This document shows positions 25,117-33,753 of a stretch of DNA of 37,252 nucleotides, one piece after another. The DNA comes from Gammaproteobacteria bacterium (GTDB taxonomy: Bacteria; Pseudomonadota; Gammaproteobacteria; Pseudomonadales; Pseudohongiellaceae), in NCBI GenBank assembly GCA_002731775.1, contig PCCP01000112.1:1-37252 (forward strand). The letters are read 5' to 3'. The translations under genes and the position numbers were made by a program. The notes under the pieces were generated by a model. It worked only from the letters and a program-made list of their open reading frames with translations. It was not told the origin of the DNA and did no database searches. How positions within the stretch are numbered: the first letter of the stretch is position 1; each line of letters opens with the position of its first letter.

Positions 25117-26658
25117 ATGAGTATAACCGCAGTCGTCATTCTTGTTTACCTGGTGTTTTTCGCCGGCATCGGTATTTACCTGAGCCGAGGAAACAGAAGC
25201 GCAGCCGATTGGGCCATTGGCGGGGGTACCCTCGGTGTCGGCATGCTGGCGGCAGGTGTCGCTGGAACCCGCATTGGTGGCGCTGGCACCTATGGCGTCG
25301 CCGGCGACGTCATCAACGAGGGTGTCGGTCACCTGTGGTACAGCGTTAATTCCTTCGCGGCCCTGTTCCTGGTGGGCCTGTTTTTCGCTATACCCTATCG
25401 TCGCCTGCGGCTATCCAGTGTGGGTGAAGTATTCGATCAGCGTTTCGGTTCCCGTCGCTGCCAATGGCTCACCAGCCTCTGTGTGCAGGCTGAATACCTG
25501 GTAGTAAATATTATCGAGCCTTTCGTGATCGGTTCGATTGTCAGTGGTGTTACTGGCATGCCCTTCGGCGCAGGCGTGGCCATCGGCGGATTTGTGATTG
25601 TCCTGTTAACCGTTACCGGTGGTCTGAAAGGAACCGCCATAACCAATGTAGTGCACTGCACAGTGATCATACTGGGCCTGACACTCGTGGGCTTCGTCGC
25701 GATGCAAAACATTGGAGGCTGGGACCAGGTTGTGGCGCAGTCCGAGGTGATGCTGGCGGCGGCGGGTAAAGATTCGCCTTCCTGGTGGAGCTTCATTGGT
25801 ATCGGTTGGGCCACGATCATCGCCCTGTTTATCTCCGCCACTATTCACACGCCGGCGGCATCGATCTACGCCAATTACGCGAGCTCGGCGGCGAAGCAGG
25901 AATACCTGATTCCGGGCTTTTTCCTGGCCGGAATTATCGCGGCGTTGATGCCGCTGGTGGCTGGCTTCATCGGTATTCTGACCATGGCGACCTATGGTTC
26001 CGAAAGCGGTTTGACCAGTTATCTCAATATCGCTCAACTGGCGATGGACACCGGTCCCATCCTCGGGGGGATTGCCCTGGCTGCAGTCCTGGCAGCGGTA
26101 ATCTCATCGGGTGCGCCGATTCTGCTTGCCAGTGCCACTATGTTTGTGAGTGACTGGATTCCAGCTTCGAAAAACTATAGCAGCGATAAGAAATTGCGTG
26201 CGTACCGGATTGTTACCATAGTCTACGGCACGGCCGCGGCTCTGATTGCCTGGCTCGGCAACATCAGTTCTGTGCTGCAGCTGTTGTTGCTGGGTTTCGC
26301 CATGGTGGTTCCGCCGGCGATAGCGGTGGGGTATGTGTTTTACTGGAAGAAAACCACGGAGAAAGCAGCCTTCTGGGGCATACTGGGCGGATTTGTCGGC
26401 GGCCTGACGATGTGGTTGTTCAATAGCCTGTTCAGTGGCGCCGAGAATGCCGCCGCCGGGGGCTTCGCCCAGATCTGGTATGAGCTGACTCAGTCCCTGG
26501 GTGAATGGAGTGATCCGTCATTCCTGACCCTGTTGATCCCTCTGTTGCTGATTCCAATGATTAGCTTATTGTTCCCGCAGCAGGAAGCAGACCAGGAACA
26601 ATCGGAAAAATTCTATACCAAGCTAGGTCGAATCCAGCGTAATTTTACCTGGGCTTGA
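25117..26658 (+). CDS. Sodium:solute symporter (SSS family)
   Basis: A 513-residue inner membrane transporter with about 13 hydrophobic helices. It starts MSITAVVILVYLVFFAGIGIYLSR and has GGTLGVGMLAAGVAGTRIGGAGTYG in helix 2, the region that shapes the sodium and substrate sites of the LeuT-like SSS fold. The ribosome site is GAGGGAG. It is divergent from the amidohydrolase; the two may serve the same compound, an inference. Its 3' side is a noncoding region with RNA-like folding. Confidence 0.93.
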   Translation: MSITAVVILVYLVFFAGIGIYLSRGNRSAADWAIGGGTLGVGMLAAGVAGTRIGGAGTYGVAGDVINEGVGHLWYSVNSFAALFLVGLFFAIPYRRLRLSSVGEVFDQRFGSRRCQWLTSLCVQAEYLVVNIIEPFVIGSIVSGVTGMPFGAGVAIGGFVIVLLTVTGGLKGTAITNVVHCTVIILGLTLVGFVAMQNIGGWDQVVAQSEVMLAAAGKDSPSWWSFIGIGWATIIALFISATIHTPAASIYANYASSAAKQEYLIPGFFLAGIIAALMPLVAGFIGILTMATYGSESGLTSYLNIAQLAMDTGPILGGIALAAVLAAVISSGAPILLASATMFVSDWIPASKNYSSDKKLRAYRIVTIVYGTAAALIAWLGNISSVLQLLLLGFAMVVPPAIAVGYVFYWKKTTEKAAFWGILGGFVGGLTMWLFNSLFSGAENAAAGGFAQIWYELTQSLGEWSDPSFLTLLIPLLLIPMISLLFPQQEADQEQSEKFYTKLGRIQRNFTWA

Positions 26659-26683
26659 AAATATGAAACCCGAAAGGAGGGTC

Positions 26684-26943
26684 CGAGTTGAGGTATTCCC
26701 GTATGAAAGGGAAGATTGTTGCCTATTAAACGTCAAGACTTATGGGACGAGGTTTAGTTGCGGCTGTGTAGAGCGCACTGGGTTGGTGGGTCCTGTTGAC
26801 GCAGCAGTAAAGGCGCAGCACCGAGTGACAGAGGGAGGGCACCCGGGAGGGGTGCAAGCCGCGGAGGCAGAAGGGTATGGCAGCGCAGCGCGCCTTCACA
26901 GAGACTCGTAAAATTAGAGCTACCTTATAGCCGGATTTTTTTT
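26684..26943 (+). ncRNA. Candidate structured RNA, unassigned
   Basis: The stretch has no plausible gene but forms a nested, non-crossing set of helices. An outer stem CGAGT (26684-26688) / ACTCG (26904-26908) encloses three arms. Arm 1 is AGGTA and TTCCC (26691-26700) with GGGAA (26709-26713) and TGCCT (26720-26724). Arm 2 is CGTCAA (26731-26736) / TTGACG (26796-26801), with GGGAC (26744-26748) / GTCCT (26790-26794) inside. Arm 3 is AAGGCGC (26810-26816) / GCGCCTT (26890-26896) with an inner hairpin GCACCC (26839-26844) / GGGTGC (26850-26855). A short GCTA/TAGC hairpin and T8 (26936-26943) follow. I do not match it to RNase P, 6S, tmRNA, SRP, TPP or cobalamin motifs. It could be a 3' UTR RNA of the symporter or a separate sRNA. 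Confidence 0.4.
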
Positions 26944-26958
26944 ACGACCTAACATTCA

Positions 26959-28524
26959 TTAACGCTGTAGTTCACCGTTGGCTTGAATCAGAAACGGGCC
27001 AGGTGTCTCATAACTCTGTTGTAACAGTTTGCAGAGTTCTTCGGCGCTGTCGGTGCTGGCGCCGGGTACGCCGAAACTATTGGCCATGTCGACCCAGTTG
27101 ATCTCGGGGTTGCCGATATCGAACAGGCTGGCGGCGATGTCTCCAACTTCGCTTACCCCCAGCCTGGCGTATTCGACATTCAAAATATTGTAGGAGCGGT
27201 TGGCGAATATTACGGTGGTGACGTCGAGTCCTTCCCGGGCCTGGGTCCAGAAACACTGGTTGGTGTAGGCAGCGCCACCATCACCCAGCATAGCCAGTAC
27301 CTGGCGATCGGGGCAGGCCAAGGCCGCGCCGGTGGCACAGGGACCTCCCTGGCCGATGGCGCCGCCGGTGAGGCTCAACCAGGAGTTGGTCGCCGCGCCC
27401 TGGCAAAACGGATAAGCGGCATTGCCGCCGCCGGAATCCGTGGCCACGATGACATCTTCCGGCATGGTGGCCGCCAGTGCCTGAATGATAGTCCTGGTGT
27501 TCAACTCGCCACTGGGTTGCGGGATATCGACCTTCTCGAAACAGGTCACGGTCGCGTGTTCGGCGTCGAGCCGTTGCGTCAGCCGGTTGAGGGCATCGAT
27601 TGCATCTTCCTCGATAAAACATAGCCGACTTACTTCACATCCGTTCGGCAACAGTTCGCCGGGAAGGCCCTGGTAAGCAAAGAAGCTGGCCGGTATCTGG
27701 CCACCGACGAGAATCAGGTCTTCGGTGCCTTCGAGGGTTTTCAGCACCTGTTCGGGGAAGTAAGGCAGCCTTTCAACCGCCACCCGGCCTGGGCCGCCAT
27801 CGATACGGCTGGGGAAGGTGCCGGTCATCAGGCGGCAACCGGTTTTGCTGGCAATTTTACCAGCGGCAGTGAGGGCATCCGCTTCGATGGCCTGGTGTTC
27901 CAGCAAGAGGACGGTGTTGCCAGCCTTGCCGAGCAAGTCCGCTATGGACTCGATAGTGGCTTCACCTACCTTCGAACGCACGGGAACCGGATTGGGAGTT
28001 CCAATTCCAGGTGAGTCTCCCCAAGCCGCATCGGCGCCCATTATTAGGGTGGCAATTTGGCCGGTAGAGCCAGAGCTTTGCCGCAACGTGGCGGTGTAGG
28101 CATCGGCCCCGTCCTGGGCCAGGCTTGCATCGGTGCTCGAAGATTTGATCCAGCAGGAAAAATTCCTGGCCAGGGTCTCGATATCCGAGGTCAGCGGTGC
28201 ATCGAAACCCAGATGGTAATTCGGATGATTGCCGATGATATTGATCATGGGAGAATTAGCACGGCGGGCATTGTGCAAGTTGGCGATACCATTGGCCATG
28301 CCGGGACCAAGGTGGAGCAGCGTCGCGGCAGGTTTTCCGGTCATGCGGGCAACACCATCGGCGGCGCCGGTGCAGACACCCTCGAACAATGCCAGCACGG
28401 ATTTCATTCGAGGCACGGCATCCAATGCCTGTACTAGATGCATCTCCGAGGTGCCGGGATTAGCGAAGCAGAAGTCGACACCACACTCAGCCAGGGTTTC
28501 GATCAACGCAGTCGCACCATTCAT
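26959..28524 (-). CDS. ThDP-dependent enzyme, acetolactate synthase/benzoylformate decarboxylase-like
   Basis: A 521-residue cytosolic thiamine-diphosphate enzyme of the IlvB-like superfamily. The N-terminal Pyr domain has FANPGTSEMHLV and the activating Glu in LFEGVCTGAADGVARMTGKP; the C-terminal PP domain has LGDGGAAYTNQCFWTQ and FANRSYNIL, the metal and ThDP site. The central domain looks shorter and less FAD-like than in true acetolactate synthases, and no small subunit gene follows, so a role as 2-oxoacid decarboxylase or C-C lyase is as likely as branched-chain synthesis. The start at 28524 is supported by GAGGAAGG upstream; a longer frame to 28623 lacks that. Confidence 0.87.
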   Translation of the reverse strand: MNGATALIETLAECGVDFCFANPGTSEMHLVQALDAVPRMKSVLALFEGVCTGAADGVARMTGKPAATLLHLGPGMANGIANLHNARRANSPMINIIGNHPNYHLGFDAPLTSDIETLARNFSCWIKSSSTDASLAQDGADAYTATLRQSSGSTGQIATLIMGADAAWGDSPGIGTPNPVPVRSKVGEATIESIADLLGKAGNTVLLLEHQAIEADALTAAGKIASKTGCRLMTGTFPSRIDGGPGRVAVERLPYFPEQVLKTLEGTEDLILVGGQIPASFFAYQGLPGELLPNGCEVSRLCFIEEDAIDALNRLTQRLDAEHATVTCFEKVDIPQPSGELNTRTIIQALAATMPEDVIVATDSGGGNAAYPFCQGAATNSWLSLTGGAIGQGGPCATGAALACPDRQVLAMLGDGGAAYTNQCFWTQAREGLDVTTVIFANRSYNILNVEYARLGVSEVGDIAASLFDIGNPEINWVDMANSFGVPGASTDSAEELCKLLQQSYETPGPFLIQANGELQR

Positions 28525-28707
28525 GTCAAATCCTTCCTCAAAATTGGCTTCGTGCTCTGGAGCATTGGCGTCCCACCTTCTGTTACTGCCATTATCTGGG
28601 CCCTGCCGAAAGCTCGCCATCATAGCATCTAAAACATAAAAGGCAGATCAAATGGGTTACAATATCGGCAGGTTCTGTAGTCAATATTGGATTTTTTGGG
28701 GGATAGC

Positions 28708-29688
28708 ATGAAATTAACCAGTCTGGTTTTTACGGTATCGATGACAGCTTTGGTGCCTGGCCTGGTAAGTGCACAGGATGATTACGTAGTACCTCGTACC
28801 GAATACGGGCAGCCTGATTTGCAAGGTGTGTGGAACTTCAGTTCATTCATTCCGCTGCAGCGACCGGCCTATTTTGCGGACAAGAAATTTCTCACCGAGG
28901 AGGATGTTGTCGCGCTTGCGGCGCAAACGGAAGCAGGCCTGCAGGCGATCAACAATATCGGAGTCGGTGGATACAACACATTCTGGACGGAGATGGGAGG
29001 TGAGGGTGATAATCGGACCTCGTTAATTACTTATCCTGCAAATGGCAGGTTACCTGAAACCGTAGAGGGTGTGGCGGTGCAAGTGGGTGGTTTGGGGCCG
29101 GACGAACCGGGAACGCGTCCGGTTCGCATGGTAGTCGGCGGTATCGCGAAAGATGGTCCGGAGGACAGGGGTATTTCTGAACGTTGCATCGTTGGTTTCA
29201 ACGCCGGTCCCCCATTTACTCCCAATCTCTACAATAATAATGTTCAGATCGTGCAGAACAGGGATACCGTCGTCATTATGACGGAAATGATCCACGATGC
29301 CCGCATCGTGACCCTGGATGGCCGTGCTCACATCGATGACGATATTCGCCAGTGGTCAGGTGATTCCCGGGGCCACTTCGATGGCGATACCCTGGTGGTT
29401 GAGACTCGCAATTTTAATGATCTGACCCAGAGTTTTAGTGTCTATGGCTCATCCTTGAGCAAGGTGCTGACGGAAAGGTTCACTCGCGTCGATGAATATA
29501 CTGTGAACTACGAGTTCACTATTAATGATCCAAGCACCTTCAAGGACAAGATCACAGCGATGGTGCCGATGGCCAAGGTCGATGGTCTGATGTACGAATA
29601 TGCCTGCCACGAGGGCAACTATGGCATGTTAAACACCCTTCGCGGTGCCCGTATGGAAGAACGGAGGGCGCTCGAAGAAGGCCAGTAA
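28708..29688 (+). CDS. Exported protein of unnamed PDLQG...YEYACHEGNY family, copy 2
   Basis: A 326-residue secreted protein with signal peptide 1-23 (ending GLVSAQ). It shares with the copy at 11086-12183 the opening YVVPRTEYGQPDLQGVWNF, a central segment with ERCIVGFN and VQIVQNRDTVVIMTEMIHD, GDSRGHFDGDTLVVETRNF, a FTRVDEYTVNYEFTI strand pair and the C-terminal YEYACHEGNYGMLNTLRGAR. A GGGGGA ribosome site precedes ATG 28708. It is divergent from the ThDP enzyme and ends at a strong terminator, so it is a single-gene unit. No catalytic motif is known to me for this family. Confidence 0.8.
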   Translation: MKLTSLVFTVSMTALVPGLVSAQDDYVVPRTEYGQPDLQGVWNFSSFIPLQRPAYFADKKFLTEEDVVALAAQTEAGLQAINNIGVGGYNTFWTEMGGEGDNRTSLITYPANGRLPETVEGVAVQVGGLGPDEPGTRPVRMVVGGIAKDGPEDRGISERCIVGFNAGPPFTPNLYNNNVQIVQNRDTVVIMTEMIHDARIVTLDGRAHIDDDIRQWSGDSRGHFDGDTLVVETRNFNDLTQSFSVYGSSLSKVLTERFTRVDEYTVNYEFTINDPSTFKDKITAMVPMAKVDGLMYEYACHEGNYGMLNTLRGARMEERRALEEGQ

Positions 29689-29713
29689 TCGATCTGTCGT
29701 CCCGAACAGAAAA

Positions 29714-29739
29714 GGCCAGCATTTTGCTGGTCTTTTTTT
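29714..29739 (+). terminator. Intrinsic terminator after the copy 2 gene
   Basis: GGCCAGC (29714-29720) pairs with GCTGGTC (29726-29732) around ATTTT, followed by seven T. It is 26 bases after the stop codon. Confidence 0.9.
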
Positions 29740-29775
29740 CTGACGCCGGGGAATAATCAATTCGTATGGAATGAT

Positions 29776-30993
29776 ATGAGTCGCAGAAAGTTTTTAATTG
29801 GCATTGGCGGTATCGCCGTCGCATCGACACCGGGAATTTTGCTGGCAGCGCGTTCACATCTCAAAGTGGGCATTGTTGGTGGCGGCATCATGGGCGCTTC
29901 GATTGCCTTACACCTTGCTCAGGCAGGCGCCGACGTCACTGTGTTCGAAAAGACGGCACCTGCCAGTGGCGCCACCGGTAAATCTTTTGCGTGGTTGAAT
30001 GCCTTTAGCGATGATGCGCATTATCGGGATCTCAGGTTGCAAAGCCTGGCCGCATATCACCAACTTCAAGCGCAGATGCAGCTGGATATCACCTGGGGCG
30101 GCAGCCTGCTGTGGAAGCAGGAACCGGAAGCAGCGGCGAATCTGCGTGAGCGGGCGTTAAGACTGGATCGAGCCGGCTATAGAATGCGAGCTCTGGGGCC
30201 GGAGGAATTTTCTATCCTGGCGCCAAATCTTGCACCCGGAGCGTTCGAGGCCGCCATTTATGCAGGCCTGGATGGGCATCTCGATCCGGTACAGGTGACC
30301 AATAGTTTTCTCGATGAAGCCAGGAAATATGGCGCCAGGGTGCTGTATCCCTGCGAAGTGACGGATCTGAAATTTTCCGGCAGTCGTCTGACCGGCGTAG
30401 CCACTACCAGCGGCGAGTACTCCCTCGACCGGCTCGTTATCGCGGCGGGTGTCGACACACCAACCCTGGCAGCAAAAGCCGACTATGTAGCCCCATTGAA
30501 TCATTCACCGGGAATTCTCTCCCACAGTGCGCCTCTGCCACCGCTTATTCGCACGGTAAATGAGCAAGTACCGGTCTCCTTCAAACAGACATCCAGCGGC
30601 CGTATTGTCGGTACAGACAGTTCCTATGCGCCGGAGACCCCGGTGCATCGCGATATCCTGCGAGGGCGTCAGGAATTTCCCAATGCGGAGCTACGTAGCA
30701 TGCATGGCAGGCGCATCCTGGACAGGATCGCGACACTGCTTCCGGGCGCGCGCGGAGCACCTCTGCAACGATTGACCCTGGGTTTTCGACCGCTTCCCAA
30801 AGATGGTTTTCCAATTGTTGGCTATATCCCGGGATCCGACCATGTCTATATTGCTGTCACCCATAGCGGGGTGACCCTGGCAGCCATTATGGGCCAGCTA
30901 ATCCGTCGCGAGATCCTCGACGGGCTACCTTCTGCCGCCTTCGCTCCCTATCGGCCGCAGCGATTCAGCGACCTGGCCCTCCAGTTAGCCTAG
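29776..30993 (+). CDS. Tat-type FAD-dependent oxidoreductase (DAO family)
   Basis: A 405-residue flavoprotein of the D-amino acid oxidase/glycine oxidase family. It starts MSRRKFLIGIGGIAVAS, a twin-arginine-like signal, and then shows the dinucleotide-binding motif VGIVGGGIMGASIALHLAQ with a downstream acidic end VTVFEK. A second FAD contact is suggested by LVIAAGVDTP and the C-terminal LTLGFRPLPKDGFPIVGYI. Such enzymes deaminate amino acids or sarcosine-like amines. Export to the periplasm would be unusual for this family but is suggested by the signal. Substrate unknown. A noncoding stretch of 368 bases follows. Confidence 0.87.
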   Translation: MSRRKFLIGIGGIAVASTPGILLAARSHLKVGIVGGGIMGASIALHLAQAGADVTVFEKTAPASGATGKSFAWLNAFSDDAHYRDLRLQSLAAYHQLQAQMQLDITWGGSLLWKQEPEAAANLRERALRLDRAGYRMRALGPEEFSILAPNLAPGAFEAAIYAGLDGHLDPVQVTNSFLDEARKYGARVLYPCEVTDLKFSGSRLTGVATTSGEYSLDRLVIAAGVDTPTLAAKADYVAPLNHSPGILSHSAPLPPLIRTVNEQVPVSFKQTSSGRIVGTDSSYAPETPVHRDILRGRQEFPNAELRSMHGRRILDRIATLLPGARGAPLQRLTLGFRPLPKDGFPIVGYIPGSDHVYIAVTHSGVTLAAIMGQLIRREILDGLPSAAFAPYRPQRFSDLALQLA

Positions 30994-31361
30994 CATCCCG
31001 GTTTGCTCAGGGTTCCTGTCCCGGTGTCGCCATTACTCAAGGATTTGGCTCATATCATAAAAGATTTCATTCGAATAAATGACGATTTTCCTCCATTCAG
31101 ATTCAGTTCAGGGAGCATTGTCTACTCTGTTAGCCATAGCGGATAAGCCAGACAAGCAGGCGTGTCCTAGCAAAACCTACAGCTAATTAGCCGGTTTGTA
31201 TTGGTGTCATTTCCGCAAATCCCCACTCATCTGATCGGCGGTCAGAGAGTGGGGATTTTTGTGCGCGCCGATCCCTGAATTAGGACTGCGGGGCCTGCAA
31301 ATCTGGTAGGATTGCTTCTTCGTCAAATCAGACAGTATCAACGTGGGATCCTCCGGCCCTG
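30994..31361. other. Intergenic region with a long hairpin
   Basis: This 368-base gap contains a strong stem-loop at 31217-31258 and a 10-bp palindrome GCTAATTAGC at 31182-31191. No coding frame or tRNA is evident. It could carry an sRNA that ends at the hairpin. Confidence 0.45.
31217..31261 (+). terminator. Long stem-loop with short T-tract
   Basis: AAATCCCCACTC (31217-31228) pairs perfectly with GAGTGGGGATTT (31247-31258), and TCTGA/TCAGA continues the stem after one bulged A. It ends in five T. It lies 223 bases after the DAO stop, so it may terminate that transcript or an unlisted RNA. Confidence 0.7.
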
Positions 31362-32741
31362 ATGAGTTTTGTTGTGCCCCGTCCAAGTCATCCGAACCCT
31401 GGCAGAGTCAGATTTTTGTTTCTCTTGCTGTGCCTGAGCTGGGCGCTGCTGCCCGCGAGATTGACAGCCCTGACTCCACTCGAGGCCTCCGATCAGTACC
31501 CAATTCCGGCAGATCTCAGCGGCGTACACTTCTACCTGATCACGGTGGATGTGGGAGATAAGGTTTGGGACAACTTTGGTCACACGGCACTACGGGTGCA
31601 TGACGAGAACAGCGGCACCGACACCGTTTTCAACTGGGGGATATTCGATGTCAGTGGCGGTGTGGTTTCCTTCTCCTACAATTTCTTCAAGGGAATTATG
31701 AATTATCGACTGGGAACGCCGACGCCGAACCAGGAATTTGCCATGTACCGGGGACAGCAGCGCACCGTCTGGCAGGACAAGATCAACCTTAGCAATCCGC
31801 AAAAAGAAATCCTCTACCGCAGGCTGCTTTGGAATATGCAGCCGGATAATCTGGTTTATGCCTATCAGTATTTTTTTGATAATTGCACGACCCGGGTCCG
31901 TGACTACCTTGATGAGGCCTTATCGGGAAGAGTCGCGGCGCAATATGATGGCATCACCGGGCACACTTTTCGCGAGCAGATGCGTGCCCATTACGAATCG
32001 ATCGCCTTAATTGCTTTCTCCCTCGAAATATTGGCGAACAGCAATCTCGATCGTGCGGTGACTGAGTGGGAAGATATGTACCTGCCCCTGAGTCTGCGAA
32101 GGCGTCTGATGGGGGTCGAATCCGATGTGGCGGAAAACGGGTCGCGACTGATGCTGTTATCCGACCCCCAGCTGATCATGGAATTTTTACCGCCAACCGT
32201 TGCCAGCGATGGTTACCGGGTTGCATCGTTTACCCTGTTAGTGCCGGTACTGCTTCTTTTCCTGATGTTGAAAAAAATCCCTATGTCCTATTACGCTACC
32301 CATTCCCGTGTCGGGCTGAAGCGCGCAGGGCTCAATTTCAGAATTCTGGGATGCCTGGGCCTGCTCACTGCGATCTTCAGCGGCGTGTACGGCTTGCTTA
32401 TGCTCGGCAGTTGGTTTGTCTCCGACCATCTGGACCTGCATCACAACACCAATCTGCTGTTGTTCTGGCCGACGGATTTGCTGGGCGTGGTGGTTGCGCT
32501 GCGCTGGTTGTTTTATTGCAAATCCTGGCCATTGACCCACAACAGCACTCCATTTCTTAACTACTACCTGCTCACCCATGTGATAGGCATGCTGGCATAT
32601 GCGGGTATCTGGTTTCTGGGTCTGTCGGCACAATACCTGGACAATGTCATGGTGTACCTGTGGCCCGGATTTCTGGGTTTCACAATCTTGGTCTGGCTGG
32701 TTGGCTTTGAGCCGGCGAAACCGAAACATGTCTATTTCTAA
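31362..32741 (+). CDS. DUF4105 domain membrane protein
   Basis: A 459-residue envelope protein. A signal peptide or anchor spans about residues 16-36. The exported part (about 40-280) is the DUF4105 domain, with HFYLITVDVGDKVWDNFGHTALRV, VFNWGIFDV and YQYFFDNCTTRVRDYLDEAL, which resemble a papain-like/NlpC-type fold (His and Cys are both present in conserved blocks). From about residue 285 on there are five to six hydrophobic helices, ending in a short basic tail. The function of the family is not established. No clear ribosome site precedes ATG 31362. Confidence 0.85.
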   Translation: MSFVVPRPSHPNPGRVRFLFLLLCLSWALLPARLTALTPLEASDQYPIPADLSGVHFYLITVDVGDKVWDNFGHTALRVHDENSGTDTVFNWGIFDVSGGVVSFSYNFFKGIMNYRLGTPTPNQEFAMYRGQQRTVWQDKINLSNPQKEILYRRLLWNMQPDNLVYAYQYFFDNCTTRVRDYLDEALSGRVAAQYDGITGHTFREQMRAHYESIALIAFSLEILANSNLDRAVTEWEDMYLPLSLRRRLMGVESDVAENGSRLMLLSDPQLIMEFLPPTVASDGYRVASFTLLVPVLLLFLMLKKIPMSYYATHSRVGLKRAGLNFRILGCLGLLTAIFSGVYGLLMLGSWFVSDHLDLHHNTNLLLFWPTDLLGVVVALRWLFYCKSWPLTHNSTPFLNYYLLTHVIGMLAYAGIWFLGLSAQYLDNVMVYLWPGFLGFTILVWLVGFEPAKPKHVYF

Positions 32742-32796
32742 GGGCTAATTTTTCAACAGCCTACTGTGGAAGCAGGATAATTCCATAACATCAGGC

Positions 32797-32824
32797 AAAA
32801 AAACCGGACTTTTCGGTCCGGTTT
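32797..32824 (-). terminator. Intrinsic terminator of pal
   Basis: On the minus strand AAACCGGAC pairs with GTCCGGTTT around CGAAAA, and the stem runs into seven T. It lies 53 bases beyond the Pal stop and can also slow plus-strand transcription from the DUF4105 gene. Confidence 0.85.
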
Positions 32825-32876
32825 GTGTTCCTGATCTTGGCGCTTCCCTCGCGGGCCGGTTATTCCCCCGCGGGGA

Positions 32877-33425
32877 TTATTGGCCCACAATTTCTACGCG
32901 TCGATTGCGCTGATAGGCCTGATCGCTGCTACCACGATCCTGAGGCTGTTCTTCACCGTAGCTCACAGTCTCAATTTGCGAACGTGCCGCTCCATTTACA
33001 ATCAGGTAATTAAGAATGCCTGTGGCTCGGCGCTCTCCCAGCGCCAGGTTGTATTCCCTTGTGCCTCTTTCATCGGCATGACCTTCGAGGCGAATGCGCT
33101 TGCGGGGATTGGCGGCCAGGTCTCTGGCGTGAAATGTCAGCACCTCACGGTCGGCCGGGCGAAACTCGGCCACGTCAAAGTCGAAGTAAAAAACGGTGGT
33201 GCTCAGAGCAGCTCGCTCCATCCGCTCGGTCGCAGCGGCGGCTCTGGCCCTGGCCTCGGCTTCCAATTCCTGCGCGCGTTGGGCGGCTGCGTCAATACCA
33301 GACTCACTTTCTGCGACGCTCTCCGTCGGACCCGGATCGACTTCTTCACTGCTTGAGCTGCAGGCTGCTATGCCGCTAAGGGTAAACAGCAGCAAAGCCA
33401 GTTTTGTTAGTTGGTTTATTTTCAT
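32877..33425 (-). CDS. pal: Peptidoglycan-associated lipoprotein (Pal)
   Basis: A 182-residue outer membrane lipoprotein: signal and lipobox end at IAAC (Cys22). A Ser/Glu-rich linker and an Ala/Glu/Arg coiled-coil segment (about 45-72) lead to the OmpA C-terminal domain, with YFDFDVAEFRP, LEGHADERGTREYNLALGERRA and QRNRRVEIV, which bind diaminopimelate of peptidoglycan. Pal joins the outer membrane to the cell wall and works with TolB. No tolQRAB or ybgF genes are adjacent here, so this may be a second, stand-alone Pal-like gene. Confidence 0.93.
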   Translation of the reverse strand: MKINQLTKLALLLFTLSGIAACSSSSEEVDPGPTESVAESESGIDAAAQRAQELEAEARARAAAATERMERAALSTTVFYFDFDVAEFRPADREVLTFHARDLAANPRKRIRLEGHADERGTREYNLALGERRATGILNYLIVNGAARSQIETVSYGEEQPQDRGSSDQAYQRNRRVEIVGQ

Positions 33426-33753
33426 GGCGGCTCCATTGAACTAGCTGTCAGTTAAAGTAAAAATTATCAGAGCAAAACTGTTGCAAATACAGTATGTTGA
33501 AAAGAGTGCGAAGAATAACGTATTTGTCGGGCCAAATCCATTGAGACAGCTCAATTAGCTGTTAAAAACTGACTTATCTCAGAACCGGGCAATCGCTCGA
33601 TTTCCCCTTATCAATGACCTTCATAAATGGTAGTCTTCGCCCACTTTTTTGAAGCAATTGAAGGTGTTGGGAGTCGATCTCTCAACCTCCAATCCTGGAT
33701 ATGGTCCAGGTATGGCAGGGGCGTCGGGCCCACCGGAATCGAGGAGAATTGAC
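33426..33753. other. Divergent promoter region of pal and the acyl-CoA operon
   Basis: A 328-base spacer between divergent transcription units. An in-frame open extension of the dehydrogenase gene starts at 33649, but it lacks the strong ribosome site and family N-terminus found at 33754. Promoters should lie here; I cannot place them reliably. Confidence 0.5.

Noticed and set aside
26659..26958. RNase P RNA, tmRNA, 6S, group II intron or TPP/cobalamin riboswitch in the gap
   Set aside because: Conserved core motifs of each were looked for and not found, and no reverse transcriptase is adjacent.
33649..33753. Upstream extension of the first acyl-CoA dehydrogenase
   Set aside because: The extra 35 residues are unlike the family, and GAGGAGA supports GTG 33754.
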